This document shows positions 54,635 through 61,520 of a stretch of 64,000 nt of DNA, piece by piece. Made by a program: the position numbers and the translations under genes. The stretch comes from Rhodovibrionaceae bacterium. GTDB lineage: Bacteria; Pseudomonadota; Alphaproteobacteria; Kiloniellales; DSM-21159. The stretch is from the NCBI GenBank assembly GCA_028279885.1, contig JANQMX010000050.1:62001-126000 (forward strand), in the 5' to 3' direction. Below the pieces are notes generated by a model that saw only the letters and a program-made list of their open reading frames with translations, did no database searches and was not told the origin of the DNA. Each line of letters starts with the position of its first letter. Positions within the stretch are counted from its first letter, which is position 1.

Positions 54635-55614
54635 TGTTCGAGAGCACGCTGGAGAATCTGCCATTCGGCCTCGAACCAGTCGACTTCGCAGCGCTGTTGG
54701 CAGCACTGGGTGCTGTCAGCGTCTTTCTGCTCATCTGGTACGGCCTTATCGAGCGCGATCCGCTGCCCGCCCGTCTCAAGGCTCTTGATGAGCGTCGCAT
54801 GGCGCTGCGGAGCGGACTGACCGACACGCGGCGCCGCAAATCCTTGGTCGACAAGGGCGACATCATGCGGCGGGTGGTCGACCGCTTGAAGCTTATGAGC
54901 ACCAACACGGTCAAGAGCACGCGGGCCAAGTTGGCGCCGGCCGGCTTTCGCAGTCGCGATGCCATGGTCACTTATCTTTTTGCCAAGTTCTGTCTACCGC
55001 TCGTCTTCGGCGTTGGCTCCGTCACCTGGCTTTACCTCGTAAACCCTTGGGACTTCCAGACGACGACATCGATGGGTTTGAGCATGCTGATGGTCGGCCT
55101 CGGCTACCTAGCTCCGGATATCTACGTCAAGAATGCCGCTGACAAGCGCTTGCATATCATCCGCCGCAACCTGCCGGACGGCTTCGACCTCCTGGTCATT
55201 TGCGCCGAGGCGGGTCTCAGCCTCGATGCGGCACTCGACCGGGTATCGAAGGAAATGGCCCAGGCCTGCCCGGAGCTCACCGAGGAACTGGGGCTAACTG
55301 CTGTCGAGCTTGGCTTCCTTCCTGACCGCATGATGGCATTGGAGGCGCTGGCCGAACGGGTGCCCTTACCGACCGTTCGGGCACTGATCAATACGCTGCA
55401 GCAGACCGAGCGCTATGGCACGCCGCTGGCGCAGTCCTTGCGCGTGCTCTCTGCTGAGATGCGACACGAGCGGATGATGAAGGCCGAGGAGAAGGCCGCG
55501 CGTCTGCCGGCCGTGCTGACAGTGCCGATGGTGATCTTTATCCTGCCGCCGCTGTTTATCGTGCTGATCGGCCCCGCGATTCTGCGGACGCTGGACGCGA
55601 TCGGTGGCATGTAA
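54634..55614 (+). CDS. tadC: Tad membrane protein TadC
   Basis: Second GspF-like inner-membrane protein, 326 residues. Membrane segments are near 19-38, about 108-130 and 150-165, with a final hydrophobic pair (TVPMVIFILPPLFIVLIGPA). The T2SSF domain (about 175-300) starts RRNLPDGFDLLVICAEAGLSLDAAL. It ends the run; no TadE, TadF or TadG gene follows, although these often come next. The 243 bases after it hold no recognised gene; a frame downstream of the stop has no start. Confidence 0.92.
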   Translation: MFESTLENLPFGLEPVDFAALLAALGAVSVFLLIWYGLIERDPLPARLKALDERRMALRSGLTDTRRRKSLVDKGDIMRRVVDRLKLMSTNTVKSTRAKLAPAGFRSRDAMVTYLFAKFCLPLVFGVGSVTWLYLVNPWDFQTTTSMGLSMLMVGLGYLAPDIYVKNAADKRLHIIRRNLPDGFDLLVICAEAGLSLDAALDRVSKEMAQACPELTEELGLTAVELGFLPDRMMALEALAERVPLPTVRALINTLQQTERYGTPLAQSLRVLSAEMRHERMMKAEEKAARLPAVLTVPMVIFILPPLFIVLIGPAILRTLDAIGGM

Positions 55615-55857
55615 ACGGCTACTCTGCTCCAAGCGGCGACCAGCACGCTGCTTGGTATGCTGGTGATTGCCAGTGCCGGCGGGGTTGTCATCCTGCGCCG
55701 CTGACTCCTTGATCTCTTTGGTATCTCGACTTTTTGGCTTTGGGCTGCGCTGACGCGCTGCAGGCTCTTTGCATTTGGCGAGCCCTCTGCCAGCTTTCGA
55801 CGTGGGCCTGATCCGGCGCAGCGCGGCTCCGGAAGAGGCACAGCGAAGGAGACTAAG

Positions 55858-56148
55858 ATGACACGCACAATCCGTTCGATGATCAACCGTAGGGCCTTGG
55901 CCCTATCGCTGGCGGCATCCCTGGTCGCCGGCACGGCGCTGGCGACCGATTTGGTTCCCGGAACCCAAATAGGGACCTCGGCGCTCGAGATCGTCTCTGC
56001 CCTGGCGGCGCAGGGCTATGAAGTGATCGAGTACGAGCATGAGACGGACGAGATCGAGGTTGAGGCGGAAAAGGACGGCCAGCGCCTGAAACTGGAGATC
56101 AACCCGACGAACGGAGAGATTACGAAGGTCAAGGCAAGGAGCAGATAG
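55858..56148 (+). CDS. PepSY-like small exported protein (copy 1)
   Basis: Exported protein of 96 residues. A signal peptide (about 1-29, ending ALA) precedes a PepSY-like fold, seen as ALEIVSALAAQGYEVIEYEH then EAEKDGQRLKLEINPTNGEI. PepSY domains often inhibit peptidases or modulate periplasmic sensors. It shares start context, sequence and length with the copy at 56946-57233, indicating duplication. The ribosome site GAAGGAG is good. Its position beside the Tad genes may be coincidental. Confidence 0.82.
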   Translation: MTRTIRSMINRRALALSLAASLVAGTALATDLVPGTQIGTSALEIVSALAAQGYEVIEYEHETDEIEVEAEKDGQRLKLEINPTNGEITKVKARSR

Positions 56149-56375
56149 CACGGCCGAGCAAACCTAGGGCCAGACGAACTGCGGTCCGCTGAGCCGTCTC
56201 CTACCTCGGTTCAGGCCATTTGCCACCGATGCGATTGCGCGGTGTTCTGCCATCAAACTGCAACTAAAGGAGGGCGGTTTCACACTTCTCACGAGATCAT
56301 ATTCTCGTTACTGTTTTCCGGTCGAAAAGACGCCAAACGGGGTGCTCAGCGGGGCTCGAAAGACAGGAGGAAGGC
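56149..56375. other. Intergenic region upstream of the small secreted protein gene
   Basis: About 230 bases with no gene. It contains the inverted repeat ACGAGA-N6-TCTCGT at 56291-56308, a possible operator, and an AGGAGG ribosome site for the gene at 56376. No terminator is obvious after PepSY copy 1. Confidence 0.4.
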
Positions 56376-56777
56376 ATGACAGGGGTGTTTTGTCGGAAAG
56401 CTATGACGTTGGTGGTTGCAAGTGTTGCGGCGCTAGCCGTCAGCGCACCTGCGGTCTTGGCCCAAAGTGAATATCCATCGGGATTCAATCTCCGAAAGGG
56501 TATGGGGCAAGGCGGAACCGGCGCTTATGGCTCCTTCGATCTCAATGCCGGTCAGAAGCAGACCATATCCAACCTGAAGGGCGATCGGCTGCATCGCATC
56601 TGCATCAGCGGCAGCTCGATCAATGTCATGGCCAACGGCAATGTCTTTGCAATCGACAGTGGCGATTGCATCGACATTGAAGCCAGTTCGGTCGAGGTCG
56701 AGAATCCTTCGGGCGGTGGCGAAGCGATCGGCACCTATGAGAGCTATCCAGTGGGGCCGCGTCGGCGGCAGCAATAG
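56376..56777 (+). CDS. Small secreted protein of unknown function
   Basis: Protein of 133 residues with a signal peptide (about 1-29, ending LAQ). The mature part has a Gly-rich stretch (KGMGQGGTGAYG), a beta-rich middle (LHRICISGSSINVMANGNVF) with two Cys (in RICISG and GDCIDI) that may form a disulfide, and a basic C-terminus (PRRRQQ). I do not recognise the family. It lies between two related PepSY genes on the same strand, with a strong ribosome site (AGGAGG). It may act with them; evidence is position only. Confidence 0.65.
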   Translation: MTGVFCRKAMTLVVASVAALAVSAPAVLAQSEYPSGFNLRKGMGQGGTGAYGSFDLNAGQKQTISNLKGDRLHRICISGSSINVMANGNVFAIDSGDCIDIEASSVEVENPSGGGEAIGTYESYPVGPRRRQQ

Positions 56778-56818
56778 CGGAAATCACTGCCGGCAATTCA
56801 GTATCGTACTTTGTGCAC

Positions 56819-56870
56819 GCTCATAAGCAGACGCTTACACGCTTGGTCGTAAGCCGTCTGCTTATCGAGC
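56819..56870 (+). promoter_or_regulatory. Long hairpin between the secreted-protein gene and PepSY copy 2
   Basis: Arms ATAAGCAGACG (56823-56833) and CGTCTGCTTAT (56855-56865) give 11 perfect pairs, continued inward by CTTAC/GTAAG with one bulge and outward by GCTC/GAGC with one bulge, about 20 pairs in all, with loop ACGCTTGGTC. No T tract follows, so it is not a classical terminator. It may be a processing or regulatory structure or an operator. Confidence 0.7.
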
Positions 56871-56945
56871 GCCGCCTGTCGGTCTCCGAAGTTTGCTTCA
56901 TCCGGCGCAGACCTGCCCGGGAAAAGCGAATGGAAGGAGACTTAC

Positions 56946-57233
56946 ATGTCACGCACAGTCAACTCGATGGTTGGTCCCAAAATCCTGGCGCTCTCAATGG
57001 CGGCCGTCTTGGCAGCCGGCACGGCGTTGGCTGCCAATCTGGCCCCGGGCGTCAAGCTCGGCACATCGGCGCAAGAGATTTCCTCCGCCCTCGCGGCGCA
57101 GGGCTATGAAGTCCTGAAGTACGAACGCGAGGACGATGAAATCGAAGTCTATGTGCGGAAGGACGGTCGGCGCTTCGAGCTGGAAATCGATCCCACCACG
57201 GGTCAGATCCTGGAGGTGGAGGACGAGGGCTGA
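56946..57233 (+). CDS. PepSY-like small exported protein (copy 2)
   Basis: Exported protein of 95 residues with a signal peptide (about 1-29, ending ALA). The PepSY-like mature part, with QEISSALAAQGYEVLKYERE and VRKDGRRFELEIDPTTGQI, matches copy 1 at 55858-56148 along its length. The leader also matches: ATCCGGCGCAG is found 46-47 bases before the ATG in both, and AAGGAGACT directly before it. The stop overlaps the start of the next gene (TGATG), so it was once translationally coupled to the cytochrome b561-like protein. It could bind or tune that partner or the regulator downstream. Confidence 0.82.
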   Translation: MSRTVNSMVGPKILALSMAAVLAAGTALAANLAPGVKLGTSAQEISSALAAQGYEVLKYEREDDEIEVYVRKDGRRFELEIDPTTGQILEVEDEG

Positions 57234-57867
57234 TGGCCGGAGCGGCCGCTGACAGCAATGCCGCCGAGCGGGTCTCCGAGTTCAAGACTTGGGACCCGCT
57301 CGTTCGCCTCACCCAATAGGGCATTGCCGCCGCGGCTCTGCTCAACGGCTTACTGGTTGAGGATGGCTCGCTAGTTCACGTCCGGCTCGGCTATGGGGCT
57401 CTCGCCTTGCTGGCGTTGCGGCTCATCTGGGGCTGCTGGGCACGGAGGAGGCCCGCTTCTCTTCTTTTCCCCCAAGCTTCAGTACAGCCGTCCGTCACGC
57501 CGCCGATCTCCTGGCTGGCAAGCGGCAACTACATCGCTCTTACAATCCGCTTGGGGCTCTGATGGTTTACGCACTGTGGGGCACACTTGCTGTGGTCTTG
57601 CTGACCGGCGTGATGCTGGAAAGTGCTCCCTTTCCGGACAGGAGCTCGGCCTATGAGGTCGCATCGCGCTTCGATGCCGCCGAAGCTGAGGAGGCCGGGG
57701 GCCCTTTGAGCGAAATTGTCGAGGAGATCCATGAAGCGGCCGCCGACTTCCTGCTCTTCCTTGCCGCCCTGCATGTCGGCGGCGTGTTGCTGCAATCGCG
57801 TCTCGGTGGTGCTAGCCTCATCCGCAGAATGACGACTGTGTCGAAGAGCGATCAAGGCAGCGGATGA
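57233..57867 (+). pseudogene. Decayed cytochrome b561-like (diheme b-type) gene
   Basis: Remains of an inner-membrane diheme cytochrome b561/hydrogenase-b-type gene. It begins at an ATG overlapping the PepSY stop (TGATG) and reads DPLVRLT then Gln and a stop: CAATAG at 57314-57319 stands where CAYTGG (the helix-1 haem His plus Trp) is expected. The following residues continue the family pattern (VHVRLGYGALALLALRLIWG), then a one-base deletion near 57431-57436 shifts the frame into the rest of the protein (NPLGALMVYALWGTLAVVLL, EEIHEAAADF, ALHVGGVL). Two independent lesions make an active full-length product unlikely. A 3' open frame (57562-57867) could still encode the C-terminal half. The next gene overlaps its end (ATGA). 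Confidence 0.82.
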
Positions 57868-58463
57868 CAGGCGTGAAGCCACAGGACATAAGGGGCCGAT
57901 CGGACGTCAGGCCCATGCGGCGAGAGAAGGGGTGGGCAACCGGGCTTGCCCTCGTTCTAGCGGTGCAGGCGTTTTGCGCGGTGTTCTTCGTAGCCGACGT
58001 CGTGGTCGATTTTCACTGGGTGGGTCTGGACCTCCATCATGCCTTCGAGGCAGTGGTGGCACTTGCTCTCGTCGCCGGCGTCATCTTTGGCGGGTTGGAA
58101 ATGCGGCGAACGCTTGAGCGCATGCGCCGAGCCGAGGCCGCTCTTTCGCTCGCGTCTGGGGCGTTTGGCCAGATGATCGATACCTACTTTGAGCGGTGGG
58201 GGCTGACGCCAGCGGAAGGCGAGGTCGCTTTGCTCGCTCTGAAAGGTTTCGAGGTGTCGGAGATTGCCGGCTTGCGGGGCGCGGCCAACGGCACCGTACG
58301 CGCGCAGTTGGCCCGGGTCTACGCAAAGGCCGGTGTTTCCAATCGGACACAGCTTGTCTGTTTGTTTATCGAGGACTTGCTCGATAGTCCGCTCACGGGC
58401 GCAGACATCGCGCAAAAGGCAGATTTAGGCGCCGAGCGCCGGAGTGGCGCGGTCTCCGGCTGA
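57864..58463 (+). CDS. Membrane-anchored LuxR-type HTH regulator
   Basis: Protein of 199 residues with two predicted membrane segments (about 26-46, LALVLAVQAFCAVFFVAD, and about 58-76, VVALALVAGVIFGG) and a LuxR/GerE-type HTH (about 115-170): GLTPAEGEVALLALKGFEVS, EIAGLRGAANGTVRAQLARV, then YAKAGVSNRTQLVCLF. It has no receiver or kinase domain, so the membrane part is the likely sensor. It overlaps the end of the cytochrome-like gene by ATGA, implying an operon PepSY - cytochrome b - regulator. A Trp- and His-bearing loop (FHWVGLDLHH) between the two membrane segments faces the periplasm. Its convergent neighbour is the TadD-like gene. Confidence 0.85.
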   Translation: MTGVKPQDIRGRSDVRPMRREKGWATGLALVLAVQAFCAVFFVADVVVDFHWVGLDLHHAFEAVVALALVAGVIFGGLEMRRTLERMRRAEAALSLASGAFGQMIDTYFERWGLTPAEGEVALLALKGFEVSEIAGLRGAANGTVRAQLARVYAKAGVSNRTQLVCLFIEDLLDSPLTGADIAQKADLGAERRSGAVSG

Positions 58464-58476
58464 CTGCGCTTTCGGC

Positions 58477-60003
58477 CTAGTTTGCCGAGCTCTCTGTGCC
58501 GGCCTTGAAAAGGGTGACGGGCGGCTGTTCGGCCTGCAGGTCACTGCGACTCGAAGCTGCCGGGCTTGGAAGCGGCGAGGCATGGTAGGTCAGCTCGGCG
58601 AGCAAGATCAGGCTGCCGCTATCCTGGCTGTCAGCAAGGTTCGCAGCCTCGTCTGAGCCCTTCTGAGTAACTGGATGGGCGGCGGCCTCGGCTAGCTTCG
58701 GAGGGGCGCTGCCAGTCGCTTTATCCGAGGCTTTTCTCGGGCTTGGACCGCTGTCCTCGGTCGGTTTCGAGCCCTTGCTGCCTTTTCTGCTCTCGTCGCC
58801 GGCAGGCAGCGGAGGCGCGATTGCGGCCGTGGTCTCGCCTGCGAGGGTGTTGGCCGTTGCATGCGGGGTTGTCCCAAGGCCGGGCTTCGTGGCGGTCGCC
58901 CGAGCGGCTTCGGGGCGTGTAGCGGTGGGCGCCTGGGAGGGTTTCTTTGCCTTGGCGGTGGGCTTCGGCTCGCTCGCTGCTGGCTTAGTGTCCTTCGGCG
59001 GTATAGGCGCGCGCGCCTCATTGCGCGTTGCGGTGGTCGGTTTGGACGCTGAATTCTTAGCCGTTGCCTTTCCGGCGGGAGTCAGGGGCTTTGGTGCCGG
59101 CTCCTCGGCCTCGGCTGTGGCCGGAGCGGGTGGGGGCGCAACCGACTCCACGGGCGGTCGCGCCAGACTGCTCAACTGGCGCGGGAACTGCTGAGAGCGA
59201 AAGTAGGCCATGTTCTGCTGCATGCTCGGGCGATCGAGATCGTGCGACATCATCTCGGCCGCCTCGCGCAGCTTGCCTGCCAGGCCGTAAGCTAAAGCAA
59301 GATTGTGCCGGTGCCGCGCCGTGGTGCCTGGCAGATCGACGGCAAACTGCAGCACTTCGATGGCATCATCGAAACGGCCGGCCCGGGTCAGAGAGTGACC
59401 CAGATTGTTCAAAAGCGAGGTATTGCGCGGCGCGAACGACAAGCCGGAACGGAAGGTTTCTTGCGCTTGCTCGTGATCGCCCATGAGATCGTAGGAGACG
59501 CCGAGGCCGATGAGGCCCTCGATATTGTCCGGCTGCTCTTCGACCAGTCGCTGGAACTGCAGGCTGGCCGCATAAGGTCGATTGAGACCGATCAGGCTGC
59601 GCGCCAGTCCGAGACGTGCCTCGACGTCCGTCTCGTCCATAGCCAGGAGTGACTTGTAGGCTTCCGATGCTTCCAGCGGATGGCCCATCTTAAGCAAAAC
59701 CGGGCCTAGGCGACGGAGAGGCACTTTGGCATCGGGGCGCTGGAAATGGGCCTCGCGATAAAGCACGGCCGCGGTGCCAAGCTCACCTTTGGCCGCTGTG
59801 GTGTCGGCGACCTCCAGCAGCTGCTCCCAGGATCTGCCGGCCTCGACTGAACTGGGTACGCCTGCTGTCATCGAAGCGCCCGCCGCTGGACGGGAGGGGG
59901 AGTCCATGTTGGCACAGCCGGCCAGCAAGGCAGCGCTCGACATCAACGCGGCCAGCAGGCGGTGTTTGGGCTTGGAGCGGCGTAGCTGCAGGCGTTCGAG
60001 CAT
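58477..60003 (-). CDS. tadD: TadD-like TPR lipoprotein with low-complexity C-terminus
   Basis: Lipoprotein of about 508 residues with lipobox ALLAGC (Cys about 30). Five or so TPR repeats (about 65-250) resemble TadD, including QFQRLVEEQPDNIEGLIGLG and GLSFAPRNTSLLNNLGHSL. The C-terminal half (about 270-500) is Pro/Ala/Lys/Thr-rich and low complexity, which is longer than in typical TadD (about 250-300 residues total). It is probably the missing pilotin-like TPR member of the Tad pilus, but lies 2.9 kb from tadC and on the opposite strand. ATG 60003 is preceded by GAGGTG. TadD is a family-level inference. Confidence 0.72.
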   Translation of the reverse strand: MLERLQLRRSKPKHRLLAALMSSAALLAGCANMDSPSRPAAGASMTAGVPSSVEAGRSWEQLLEVADTTAAKGELGTAAVLYREAHFQRPDAKVPLRRLGPVLLKMGHPLEASEAYKSLLAMDETDVEARLGLARSLIGLNRPYAASLQFQRLVEEQPDNIEGLIGLGVSYDLMGDHEQAQETFRSGLSFAPRNTSLLNNLGHSLTRAGRFDDAIEVLQFAVDLPGTTARHRHNLALAYGLAGKLREAAEMMSHDLDRPSMQQNMAYFRSQQFPRQLSSLARPPVESVAPPPAPATAEAEEPAPKPLTPAGKATAKNSASKPTTATRNEARAPIPPKDTKPAASEPKPTAKAKKPSQAPTATRPEAARATATKPGLGTTPHATANTLAGETTAAIAPPLPAGDESRKGSKGSKPTEDSGPSPRKASDKATGSAPPKLAEAAAHPVTQKGSDEAANLADSQDSGSLILLAELTYHASPLPSPAASSRSDLQAEQPPVTLFKAGTESSAN

Positions 60004-60138
60004 CTCTTTACACCTCGGGAAACTGAGGGATTTCAAGCTTCAAGGCGCTGGGAGGGGCAGCGGCTCAGCCTCACCATTCTAGGAGCGTATTGCCGTAGGG
60101 AGTATTGAGCTTCGCAGTTAAGATAGCCTGAATTGGCT

Positions 60139-60180
60139 GGCTTCGGCTGCGGCTGCGGCTGCGGCTGCGGCTGCGGCTGG
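60139..60180 (+). repeat. GGCTGC hexanucleotide tandem repeat
   Basis: Five perfect GGCTGC units (60145-60174) flanked by partial copies, GGCTTC before and GGCTGG after. It lies in the 285-base gap between the TadD-like and DUF2336 genes. A minus-strand frame here would read a Pro-Gln repeat but shows no ribosome site. It could vary in unit number by slippage and alter promoter spacing. The rest of the gap (60004-60288) shows no other gene. Confidence 0.85.
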
Positions 60181-60288
60181 GCGCGAGGGGCTAAGCCTTT
60201 GGCGGCAAAGCGCAAGACCTTAGCGCTTTCCTAACCGAGCTCTCCATAAGCTCCCAGTCCCGATTTATGCAGACAGGGGGCTGCCAAG

Positions 60289-61467
60289 ATGTCGGATCAA
60301 GCACTTACGGTCGCCGACGTGCACGCGCTGCAGCGCGATCCTACGGCTGAGGGCCGTATCGGCGTACTCTCTAAAATTGTCTCGCAAATGGAAGGGCAGG
60401 CGCTTGCCGAGAACGAACAACAGCTTGCCTATAGCATCCTGGAAAAACTCGCCGGCGACGTCGAGGAAGCGGTTCGTAGTGCCCTGGCCTGGCAGATCTG
60501 CAATTCGCCGATGCTCTCCCCGGAACTGGCCAAGAGGCTTGCGCGGGACGTGGCGTCCGTCGCTCAACCGGTTCTGCAGCACGCCGATTGTCTCGATGAC
60601 TCTTTCCTTGTCGAGGTGATCAAGGAAGGCGACGAAGACAAGCAAATCGCTATCGCCTTGCGCCCGGAGGTCTCCGAAGACGTGAGCGAGGCCTTGGTCG
60701 ATACCGAGAGCGCGCAAGTCGTCCTTAATTTGATGCGAAACGAAGGCGCCCGCTTTTCCGACGAGACACTCGATCGGGCCTGGGACAGCCATTCAGGCTC
60801 GTCGGAGATCGTCGAAGCCATGGCGGCACGCGAGGGGCTGCCGGGCGAACTGGTCGAACGCATGGTGTTCAAGGTCTCGGAGTGTATCCGCAAGAACCTG
60901 GTGGCGCGCTATCGGGTTTCTCCCGTGGTTCTGCGGTCTTTGGTGGAGAACGCCAGAGAGTCGGTAACCATGCAGCTCATCAAGCCCTTGGTTGCGGAAG
61001 GTGCCAACCTGGAGTCGCTGGTTGCGCATATGCTGTTGTCGAACCGCCTGACGCCCTCGGTCTTGTTCCGCGGCCTTTGCTCCGGGGACCTGAATTTCTT
61101 CTTTCATGCGCTGTCCGCGCGCGGGCGAGTCAGCCTGGCCAATGTACGCCGTCTGGCGATCAAGGGCGGGGACAAGGGACTGCGGGCTCTGCTGGAGCGT
61201 TCCGACGTCACCGGGAGCATTACCTTGCTGTTCGAGACGGCGATGGAGGTGGTGCGCGAGACGGGCTATCAGGAAGGCAGCGCGGCATCCCGGGCCCAAT
61301 TCCAGATCGCCGTTCTCGCAAGGCTTTACCGCGAATTCAACGGTGATGAAGATGAGCGTATCCAGGAGCTCCTGCTCCAGGCCTTTGACGGCAAGTCGGA
61401 CGAGCTGATCGGCCAGGCGCTAGAGATGAGCGAGGACGTGCCGGCGTTGGAACGCTTGGCGAGCTAG
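60289..61467 (+). CDS. DUF2336 domain protein
   Basis: Cytoplasmic, all-helical protein of 392 residues matching the DUF2336 family found in alphaproteobacteria. It resembles HEAT-like repeats in its regular helix pairs, for example around LAYSILEKLAGDVEEAVRSALA and VLRSLVENARESVTMQLIKPL. The function is unknown; family members have been linked to regulation of signalling and motility in some species. No signal peptide. It has its own promoter region after the GGCTGC repeat and is followed after 53 bases by the kinase gene. Confidence 0.85.
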   Translation: MSDQALTVADVHALQRDPTAEGRIGVLSKIVSQMEGQALAENEQQLAYSILEKLAGDVEEAVRSALAWQICNSPMLSPELAKRLARDVASVAQPVLQHADCLDDSFLVEVIKEGDEDKQIAIALRPEVSEDVSEALVDTESAQVVLNLMRNEGARFSDETLDRAWDSHSGSSEIVEAMAAREGLPGELVERMVFKVSECIRKNLVARYRVSPVVLRSLVENARESVTMQLIKPLVAEGANLESLVAHMLLSNRLTPSVLFRGLCSGDLNFFFHALSARGRVSLANVRRLAIKGGDKGLRALLERSDVTGSITLLFETAMEVVRETGYQEGSAASRAQFQIAVLARLYREFNGDEDERIQELLLQAFDGKSDELIGQALEMSEDVPALERLAS

Positions 61468-61520
61468 CGGAAAGGCTCTAAGACCCGCCGAGGCGTGACT
61501 GCGGTTCGGCGGGAGGCAGC

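Noticed and set aside
55615..55713. Possible small hydrophobic protein in frame after the tadC stop
   Set aside because: The frame has no start until an internal ATG that leaves about 15 residues, with no ribosome site.
57562..57867. Independent 101-residue gene
   Set aside because: Its sequence continues the cytochrome b561 pattern after a one-base deletion, so it is the 3' part of the decayed gene.
60033..60215. Minus-strand frame with a Pro-Gln repeat
   Set aside because: The repeat is the simple GGCTGC tandem; there is no ribosome site and the frame is short.
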